From Acanthosepion pharaonis (taxonomy: Eukaryota; Mollusca; Cephalopoda; Sepiida; Sepiidae), in NCBI GenBank assembly GCA_903632075.3, contig CAHIKZ030005641.1, positions 1,509,001 to 1,573,000 on the forward strand: a stretch of DNA of 64,000 nt. Direction: 5' to 3'. A program made the translations under genes and the position numbers. Of the stretch, positions 56,694 to 64,000 are shown in pieces. Under the pieces are notes generated by a model. It did no database searches and was not told where the DNA came from. It saw only the letters and a program-made list of their open reading frames with translations. Each line of letters opens with the position of its first letter. The first letter of the stretch is position 1.

Positions 56694-56788
56694 TATGAAA
56701 GATAACTGGCAGATAGTCTAATTCGAAAGCCTCGTCTCTCATGTTAAAATAGAGTCATTGGTAATCAGGCTCGCGGGCCGGTCAAAAG
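56694..56788. repeat. Partial duplicate of the hAT MITE right part
   Basis: ATGAAAGATAACTGGCAGAT through CAGGCTCGCGGGCCGGTCAA repeats 56,132-56,223 with one or two mismatches but lacks the terminal 50 bp and TIR. It is a recent local duplication about 565 bp away. Confidence 0.85.
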
Positions 56789-57041
56789 GTCTTTTATGCC
56801 GTTTGAAATAGTCATGACAGTGGGAATATTTAAATCAAAATTATGGTCAAACTTATTACGTGGAATAACTAATGCATCTAGTATGTTGCTTTCTAATGCA
56901 ATCTTCACGGCCTGGAGATTGCGTTAAAGCATGAAACAGACTGTCGCCACTTGGTATTTACCTCAATGTCCAATTTTACATACGCTCTGATATTAAGCAC
57001 TTTTACCCATAAATATAGCATTCCTTAAAACAATCTTTTTT

Positions 57042-57044
<3 letters not shown>

Positions 57045-57103
<59 letters not shown>
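57045..57103. repeat. (TA)n microsatellite
   Basis: About 29 TA units directly upstream of a mariner 5' end. Confidence 0.95.
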
Positions 57104-57106
<3 letters not shown>

Positions 57107-57370
57107 GAGTGTAAGTCAAAACTTATCCGCACTTTGACCTTTAGGTTTGTTACACTACCTTCTACTCATGTGCGCTTATAGTTGGTACTATTCTGGCCAC
57201 GTGATCGAAGTTTTAGCTTGATCGCGACAGTTCCCTTGCTGCTTTTATAATGTAAACATGCCTGCTCCGCTAGCAGTGTGCACCAAGTTCGTGCATTATA
57301 CAGTGAATATTTTAGATCAATATTCAGCTAATAACTATGTCAAAATGCAAACATATTGATCGACCCAGAT
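57104..57370 (+). mobile_element. 5' end of a mariner element
   Basis: A TIR-like start ACGAGTGTAAGTCAAAACTT is followed by a 5' UTR and an ATG at about 57,259 with MPAPLAVCTKF. I recall the related MxAPLAVCTKEEQ as the start of mariner transposases common in invertebrates. The frame then diverges (VHYTVNILDQYSAN), so the copy is truncated. Confidence 0.5.
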
Positions 57371-57944
57371 AGATAGGAATAGACTGAGATAGATTTTGCG
57401 AAGCATTTTTTTTTAAATAATTATTAAGCTTAATCTGTGACAAAACCAATAAAATGTTGTATTCTTAAAAGTTCATTGCCTCATTATCTAGTCACCAAAT
57501 TAGTCTTCCTTGTTTATTCTGGCCTCACACGACCCCGTACTACTAAATTGTCTATTTCATCATATCAAGTATTGTCTTGACAATCTCTGTCGTTTAAATT
57601 CAGAATTTCATTATTTACTTAACATTTGAAGAGTCATTTTTATCTATTTTAACTGTCAATTTACGCCACCATTCAAGAAAATGTTATATTCCATTATAAA
57701 AAGCAATTTTATTTGTAAGTTTTTCAATATTTTAAAACCATTCAGCAAACAAAATTTGTTGACTGGTATGAAACATAAGATAATCTGAAGATGTCAAAAC
57801 TGACGTCGATTTACTGATTTGTGTTTTTGATTGTTTGGGTTTAATATAATCTATCAACAGTTTGAAAGTAATTTAAAGCCAGAAAATTATAATTTTATTG
57901 CAAAAACTATTTGAAAATAACGATTTACTGATACAAGTCCTACT
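57371..57944 (-). other. SLC22 intron, no recognised feature
   Basis: AT-rich intron between the exons at 58.7 and 55.1 kb. Confidence 0.5.
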
Positions 57945-58170
57945 AATTAAGTCATAACTGAAGGGTGAAGTGAATTCATACCTTTCCCAAGGCTATTTGT
58001 GCGTAAGGGGATACAAATAACCCAACTAGAATTGGAACTCGGCACTCCGATTTTACACCATCTGATGCTCACAAGCAGTCACCCGTCTAGTTACTGACCA
58101 GGCTTGATGTTGCTTACCTTCGGTGATTGTACGTGGAGTGGTTTTCAACGTAATATGGCCGTAAGCCGTT
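57945..58170 (-). mobile_element. SINE with a 5S rRNA-derived head, copy 2
   Basis: The minus strand from 58,165 reads ACGGCCATATTACGTTGAAA, then AATCACCGAAGGTAAGCAAC, then ATCAAGCCTGGTCAGTAACT and AGACGGGTGACTGCTTGTGA. This is close to 5S rRNA (ATCACCGAAGTTAAGCAAC, GGTCAGTACTTGGATGGGTG as recalled). The shared tail follows (CCTTGGGAAAGGTATGAATT, CACTTCACCC). Confidence 0.8.
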
Positions 58171-58666
58171 GTGTATAGAATAACTTCTTATCCAAATTCC
58201 ATGAGAGATTACTGTGTCGTATTTACAACACGAGAACAGGCAACATAATCATGCGGGAAACAAGCAATATTAGCGGTCGATTCCCTTTTCCATTCAAAGG
58301 ATTTGTATCGATCAAACGAAAGAATTGGTTTAATTAATTTATTTATTCACTTATAGCGAGTCCACAAGTCATGTTACATTCTTAAAGTTTAGCTCGAAAT
58401 AATCTCTTTTCAAGTTCTAATATCTTTGAGAGCCTTATCTTTTCGATCTAAAATCTCCTCAAAACATTCCCGAAACGTGCTTGCACCTACTGTTTAATTA
58501 TCATTAGCTTCAGTGATCCATTGTCTCATTCATAATATTCAATAATCTAAATTGAAATTAACATTTTCCGTGTATAGTTCTTCAATAGTATTCACGAACA
58601 AGAAATAAAAAGACGCTTCTATGGTGCCGCTAATATTATAAAAAAAAAATAACCCTACTCTCTTAC

Positions 58667-58770
58667 CTGTCAGAGAGCCAACCACATGATAGTGTTGCAC
58701 TAAAGCTTCCAAGAAAATAAGATAGCATAAAATATGTCTTAAATTCATCGCGGTCGCAAACCAAATTCAT
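58667..58770 (-). CDS. SLC22 organic cation transporter-like, internal exon (TM2)
   Basis: The acceptor TCTAATTTTAG and donor GACAG|GTAAGA bound 104 bp, phase 0 in, two bases out. It encodes MNLVCDRDEFKTYFMLSYFL then GSFSATLSCGWLSD and the start of R. LVCDR closes the large extracellular loop in SLC22 proteins, and helix 2 ends in the GWLSDR half of the major-facilitator motif. Joining to the 62-kb exon gives SSLTSDMNLVCDR. The exon length of 104 bp equals what I recall for vertebrate SLC22 exon 2. The apparent ATG is internal and not a start. Confidence 0.95.
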
Positions 58771-58814
58771 CTAAAATTAGAAAAGACGCAAATAGTAAAA
58801 ACGTTTAGAGTTCT

Positions 58815-58935
58815 GTCATTTATGCAACGAGGGGTTATCATTATTTACATTCGGGTAATTTTTTTTTAATTCTTGTTGTTATTAGCATAATGTATGCCCT
58901 CCAGACTTTTTCAAGTGTCTGCCGAAGATTCCTTT
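58815..58935 (-). repeat. Dispersed relative of the satellite/hammerhead-like element
   Basis: On the minus strand GGCAGACACTTGAAAAAGTC then TGGAGGGCATACATTATGCT and AATAACAACAAGAA parallels the 49.5-kb copy (TACCTGATGAAGGCTGGAGG, GCACAACGG), followed by the same ATGTAAATAATGATAACCCC block. The CUGANGA box is degraded. Confidence 0.5.
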
Positions 58936-60389
58936 CTGTTCAATGAAATGCGTATTGCACTCTCGTTGACGCCACATAAGTTTCTACAAATATCTTCATA
59001 CATTCTCTGGTAAAATATTAATAGACAACCGAAACAAAAGGCCGTTTATCCACTTAAACATGGAAACAAGCTTTTAGCGATCACTTAAATAGAATCTAAC
59101 ACTATTTAAAACTGGTTATGAGTGTTCTGCTTTTAATGTTTAATAAGAATATGATACCAAATTTTCATACGGAAAATAATTGTTCATTCACCTCTGATCT
59201 CCGCCAAATTAACTCCAGCCAAAGCGAGGATATGTTGTTTCGAGGATTTGATTAAACAATCGATCTTGTACTTATGAAAATCCTCTCTCAACTCTGGTAG
59301 GATGGGCGTTTACAGAACTCTCTTGCCTTTTGCCTGAAGATCTTAAGTTCACCTAGGTTGACTTTCTTGTTTTATGTTGGTGCATTTTGAAAATCGATTC
59401 TGCACTTGGCGGCTTTGAAGGCATCTAAGACAACACTCCAGGTTCCTAGTTCTTTTAACGTTTTGAAGTGACATGGTATACAAAACTTATTTTGATATCT
59501 CTCACGTGAACCCACTATGTATTAGGGACACCACAGATCAACTCTTCTTAGATCAAAGTCCAGGGATGTTAAATTAGATTCAGACATCTGGTATTTATGG
59601 CGTGAATCACGTGCTAAATTTATTCCTCCAGTGTCCAGAAACACACAAATAAAGAAAACAGTTCAGCAGATTTTGATTAATGAAGATTTTTCGGTGGAAG
59701 AAGTACATTTCCTGATTGGTTCATGAAGATTACGAAATATGAATGCTATGGTCAGGTTCCTTGTACCACGGGGATAGTCCAAGGTAGAACCAATAAAGAA
59801 GAACGCGAACACAGGTATGGAATAACACAGATATATTACAAACAGGAATATATACAGAGAAGTAGAAGTGTTAGTATGAAGAATCAGGTTTAGTAGAGAG
59901 AACAATGTAGTCTCGACCAATATCACTATTCCAATGTCTTGTAGTAATTGTCTGAACGCGACTCTGTTTCGGACTGCCTCTGACTCGACTCTTGACTCGA
60001 CTTGAACTACTGACTGACTCAAACTACCGACTGACGATATTCAGTCACCCCCCCTACCACCACCACCACTGGGGCAGCATGTGACACAAGGTCGGTTATT
60101 TATTGTGGGTTCGTGGGCTCGGCCCAAAAATATGCCCACGGGTTCAGGGTTGGTTTACCTCCCCGAAAGAGAATCCGCCCTTCGGCGTAGCCTCCTTCGG
60201 GTTCCTCCCCGCCCGAAGGCAGAGAGTTCAACCGATCTGTCGTTCAAGACTTCAGCGACGGACTCCTTGCCTACTCCTGATGCGCAGTATTTATTAAGTA
60301 TGGAATAGTCCATTATTATTATTATGGGTAAGATCCCATAACAATGAATTAGACTTTAAGACATACAAAACCATATGCTCGTAGCCTAG
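58936..60389. other. Unassigned, partly GC-rich stretch
   Basis: 60,040-60,290 is clearly less AT-rich than its surroundings (GGTTCCTCCCCGCCCGAAGG type), and 59,940-60,060 has many GACTGACTCGAC-like short repeats. It could be part of an LTR or a satellite; no coding domain or TG...CA pair was confirmed. Open frames of 64-119 residues show no recognisable motifs. It is SLC22 intron. Confidence 0.35.
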
Positions 60390-60690
60390 CAGATCTCGAC
60401 GCGGCGGGTTCAAATTCTGCTACTGGTTTGTTCTCCTTCGCGCAAATAGAAATACCTCTTGGAGAGTTATTAATCTAAATTTTCTTCCTCGCCCTAGCTC
60501 TGGGTTAATAGCAAGGTAGACTGAGCTCTGTAGCCTTAGTCTACAACCAGTCTAGAAAAAAAAGACCATTCTTAATTCGAAACCGGTGGGGCATCCTACT
60601 TGCTACAGAAACCAAAGCAGTACCACCTAGCGTGCCGAGGTTGTGGCCTTGTTCTCCATAGAGATGACCACGTTTGGATGATGACCACTC
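60390..60690 (+). mobile_element. SINE with shared tail
   Basis: A tRNA-like head is visible at 60,385-60,420 (GGCGGGTTCAAATTCTGCTA, a good B box). The tail follows: CTCTTGGAGAGTTATTAATC, CTAGCTCTGGGTTAATAGCA, AGGTAGACTGAGCTCTGTAG, and then ATTCTTAATTCGAAACCGGT. It matches the 38.8-kb SINE. Confidence 0.65.
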
Positions 60691-62048
60691 GTTAAAATTG
60701 ACTGAAGAACTTTATGTCGATCAATCAATAGATATAAGATGTTCGCAAATTATGGAAAAATTCCTAATCGGGAAATGGCTCCCAGATTAATTTATCGGGT
60801 CAAATATGTAAGGATAAGTTCGTTGTTCAATATTTCTTAAGCATCTTTATTACATCGGAAGATTTTATCAAAATGAAATTTTAAAACTTTCCCGTAATTT
60901 GTCCTGAGTTGTAGTATGTGACTCAAATTAGGATTGTCGGTGTCGAATGTCAAAAAGCAATATTTATTCTAAGGGAAATTGATCTGTGACCATCAGAGAA
61001 GTCTAGTGAATCAGCAGATTGACTCGGAATGTGACCTCTTACCAAGTCTCACAGGATATCAGTGGCTGCATACGCGGAACAAACCGTTGAGAGGATATAT
61101 AAGCGTTACAACGGATAGAGAAAAATCTTTCAAATCCTAATAATAAAAATCCACGTTCGGAGAAAACCCTCAAAGTCACACACCTGCTCGCCGATGTTAA
61201 TTAACAATAATTTTCCGTATGAAACATTTAGCCTTGTGCTGTTATAATAATAATTATAAATAACCAATAACATTACACAATGCCTAAATGCTTGACAACC
61301 AGAAGAAACGTTTTCACTTTATGCTGAATCCAGCGTACACTTAACATCGTTATAAGCAACGAAAACTAGGAAACGGAAAATGCAAATAACACAGGGAACT
61401 AAATATAAAAAATAATAGAATAAATGCATTCGAAATGTAAAAATTCATACATGAGATCATATCATAAATACGTAGGTCAATGTAATATCGGAAGTAGTTT
61501 TTAAGGAGCACATAGATTACTGTAGCCAAAAGCATAAAACATCCTTGGAATACAATTACGTATAATGCTTGTCAAAAATGTAGTTTTCGATTTCTTTTTA
61601 AGTGTTGCCAATACGGTGAAGACCGCTTTTTGTACCCAACAGTTAGGGTCATTCAGAGAGATGCGAAAGTTCATTTACAAATTACCAATCTTTGTTCGTT
61701 AAAGTTTGGTGGAATGGAAATCGGTAATTCTAGTAATAGAACAATATTTTTTATAAAAATTTCCAAACAAATACAGGACTTTTCAAAACAAATGTTATTA
61801 AATACTCATACATATATATTTGAAACAAAGATCTAATTATTTAGAATAAATTACTTTGGTTTTAGACAAAAGTACGAACATGATTAAATAACCTCGTAAA
61901 ATGGTCTTCGTCTTTTGTTTTTGGGGTTTGGTTTTTCAAAGCTAACAGATAACATTCTAATCAATTTTAATTATTAATGAAATTTTTGGGTTAAAGCAAA
62001 TGTCAAGCATATCTACCAATAACATAGATGATATTGAAAAAATCTTAC
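60691..62048 (-). other. SLC22 intron, no recognised feature
   Basis: Part of the 3.3-kb intron between the first two visible exons. Nothing else was recognised. Confidence 0.5.
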
Positions 62049-62271
62049 ATCACTGGTAAGTGACGATTGAAACACTGACTTATCGTAGACCCAAGAATTG
62101 CATTTGTGACGCGTTTTGTTGTTGCCTAAGGAATCATTTCCGTAGATATAACAGCTACTGTACACAACTTCATCGTCTTCCATGTGTTGTGGAATGAAAG
62201 CATCGATAGCTTCCTTGTGATTTTCGTACTGTTCTTCAAAGGTGTCGTTAATCCAACCAGGAATGGTACAC
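62049..62271 (-). CDS. SLC22 organic cation transporter-like, first visible exon (extracellular loop)
   Basis: The acceptor TTTCTGCAG and donor AGTGAT|GTAAGA bound 223 bp: one base completing a codon, then 74 codons, phase 0 out. The product CTIPGWINDTFEEQYENHKE, then AIDAFIPQHMEDDEVVYSSC, then YIYGNDSLGNNKTRHKCNSW and VYDKSVFQSSLTSD is the large loop between helices 1 and 2, with the family's cysteines, three N-glycosylation sequons (NDT, NDS, NKT) and the C-x-x-WVYDKSVFQSSLTS motif. Joined to seven further exons it gives about 489 residues; members are usually about 550, so the N-terminus with helix 1 is missing. No matching upstream exon was seen in 62,272-64,000. Substrate cannot be told from sequence. 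An orct or SLC22A4/5-like role (organic cations, carnitine) is a family-level inference. Confidence 0.94.
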
Positions 62272-62600
62272 CTGCAGAAAAAACAAACAAGGCGAAAATG
62301 AAACAGATAAAAATGTGTCTACTAATCTGTCCAAAGCTGCTTTATTCCGGAGGTGTACAATGGATAAGCATTTAAAACGATTATCAAATCTAGTATATTT
62401 TCTTAACTGTTATATATATTTGATTTTTTTTTTTTATAATTAAGAAAACATTTGAATGTATTATGTTATCTACTGGCTAAGGAAACATTCATTTAATTTA
62501 ACGATTAAATAAATGCACATGTATTACAGTATGTGCACTTATTTAATAGCAGCTCTGAATGAGAAATCGGAGACCAAATTCGAACTCTATTTGGTAAATT

Positions 62601-63363
62601 TGCAGATTAAGCCCCGGAAACCAATTGTAATGAAAATTTCCATTTTAATGTAAGTTTACATGTCTATTTCGAAAATAACAATAAATGTTTGAAGAAATGT
62701 ACCGATAATAAATTTTTGGCCTTATTCGCATCGCGGCTACAGCCCAGCAGCTATTACTGGCTTTGTTTACATACATTTGCCTCGATAGTCATGTGCGGAC
62801 GCTTAACTTGTCTTGATTATTGCGCACTCAATGCGCGAACTTTAATTTAAAATGAATGCGCGAAACTTAAAAAGTAACCCAGCAGGAAAAGCTTCATTAT
62901 TCCAAATATATCATTAAAAGCAAAAAGTTACAAAATAAATAAAAATTACAAGATAAAACAAAAAAATGTTGTTTTTTTTAGGAAATGATGCATTTACAAA
63001 AAAAAAAACGGCGCTAGAAAGGATTTAATAATAACATAAATAATTTTAAGGTTCAAAATTTGTTTTTATTAAATTTGTTGTTTTTAAAAAACTTCTTTTG
63101 GCTTTGCGCAGTAATCGAGACGTGTAAGAAGATAGGAAGATCAGTAAAAATGCCGTTAACTACGTAAGCTTCCGCGCATGACCTAGCGAGGCAAACGTGT
63201 GTAAACAACGCCAAAACGGCGGACAGACTAGACGCGAATAAGGCTGAAATCAAATTATCAATAATTCCTAAACGGTACATTTTCGCAAACAATTATTGCT
63301 ATTTTCGAAATAAACATGCAAATTTACACCAAAATGTAATTGGATTTCGGGGCTTAATCTGCA
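62601..63363. mobile_element. Foldback element with ~230-bp inverted repeats
   Basis: TGCAGATTAAGCCCCGGAAA at the left matches the reverse complement of the right end (TGCAGATTAAGCCCCGAAAT). Similarity continues inward through TTTATTTCGAAAATA-like, TGTACCG, GGCCTTATTCGC, GTTTACATACATTTGCCTCG and GATTATTGCGCA blocks for about 230 bp on each side. There is no coding capacity. It lies 330 bp upstream of the first visible exon, probably in its intron. Confidence 0.8.
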
Positions 63364-64000
63364 GGGTTGCCCTCTAGTCGAGATCGTTACATTAAATTAT
63401 GCGAAAACATCCTTAGGAAAAGTATGAATCCATCTCTTCTCGACATTAGCTATAGGTTTAATAGTAGAACGTGTATCTTATGAAAAGATAATTGTTATCT
63501 CAAAACAATGTTTAATGAAATAATCGCTAACAATAAAAGAAATTATTCTTACAAGCCAAAATATGTTTCGGCTTTAAATAACTCATAACGCGTTGATAAA
63601 CTATAAAAAAAGCATACAAATGCTTACATATCTTGTAACGTAACTGATACTAGAAACATAGATTGAAATTCGTTTGAAATTATTTTAACACCAACTGCTC
63701 TCAACCTGCTAAGAATTATTAAATAAATACGGCAAATTTGTTCGTGAACTAGTACTTTTCAACTTCAATAGCAAAAATGTCTATGTTAGCGTCACATTCA
63801 GTTTTCCAGAAAACATAAATGTTCCTACAGTGGTTTATGTAGAGTATTCCGTTACTAAAATATAATTAAATCAGTTAAAAAAATGTTCTTTGTTATGTGA
63901 CATGCCTTACAGGAAGTCAGCGAACATAGCTGTCTAATTTCCGTTTTTTTTTTTTTGGTGGGGGGTTGTCTTATTGTCTTAAGTGACTTTTTAGTGTTTA
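63364..64000. other. SINE-tail fragment, then no recognised feature
   Basis: 63,385-63,470 contains AAAAGTATGAATCCATCTCT then TCTCGACATTAGCTATAGGT, a diverged shared SINE tail. The rest is AT-rich with a T-run and a GGTGGGGGG stretch at the end. No SLC22 first exon was found. Confidence 0.4.

Noticed and set aside
58539..58748. 69-residue minus-strand protein starting at an ATG
   Set aside because: It is the out-of-frame reading of the SLC22 TM2 exon and its downstream intron; the correct frame gives LVCDR...GWLSDR.
59663..60022. 119-residue minus-strand frame with hydrophobic segments as a membrane protein
   Set aside because: No recognisable family, lies in an intron in repeat-like DNA with GACTGACTCGAC short repeats, and has no splice or homology support.
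63053..63292. First SLC22 exon encoding TM1
   Set aside because: The frame lies in the foldback element arm and shows no QK/FxxF...P-HRC pattern expected before the extracellular loop.

Overview
This is a window from an animal (metazoan) nuclear genome. It is AT-rich, with long introns, GT-AG splice sites, many (TA)n microsatellites and a dense layer of decayed transposable elements. The repeat mix (several invertebrate-type LINE remnants, SINEs that share one tail, mariner, Tc1, hAT, Helitron and TIR elements) and the protein sequence of the one host gene suggest a mollusc, most likely a cephalopod of octopus type. The species assignment is inference.

Only one host gene is supported. It is an SLC22-family organic cation/carnitine transporter (orct/OCT-like, major facilitator superfamily) on the minus strand. 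Eight exons lie between 62,271 and 31,198 and join in frame to about 489 residues, from the cysteine-rich first extracellular loop to a stop codon. The exon carrying the start codon and the first membrane helix was not found and is probably beyond 64,000. Seven introns of 2.0 to 8.0 kb are filled with transposon debris, so most of 31-62 kb is intron. A degraded copy of part of the 42-kb exon plus adjacent intron lies at 40.3-40.5 kb.

Layout. 0-6 kb: purine-rich low complexity, a 34-36 bp minisatellite at two sites, LINE 3' ends and a 5S-derived SINE. 6-20 kb: mostly unassigned AT-rich DNA with a Gag-like fragment, LINE ends, a Helitron remnant and a pair of inverted dispersed repeats. 20.05-21.72 kb: a homogeneous 128-bp satellite of 13 copies. 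22-31 kb: TIR elements, palindromes, a diverged tandem repeat, a possible solo LTR and a mariner/Tc1 fragment. 31-62 kb: the SLC22 gene with its intronic elements. 62.6-63.4 kb: a foldback element upstream of the first visible exon.

The most notable non-gene signal is a set of hammerhead-ribozyme motifs. At 36.7-37.6 kb two tandem minus-strand copies, 363 bp apart, carry hammerhead cores (the first fully canonical), separated by a segment with Pol III A/B-box-like sequences; an inverted third copy has a damaged core. This is the architecture expected of an animal retrozyme. A second, different hammerhead-like motif lies at 15.33-15.37 kb. The 128-bp satellite and several dispersed relatives (11.2, 49.4, 58.9 kb) carry a weaker hammerhead-like core.
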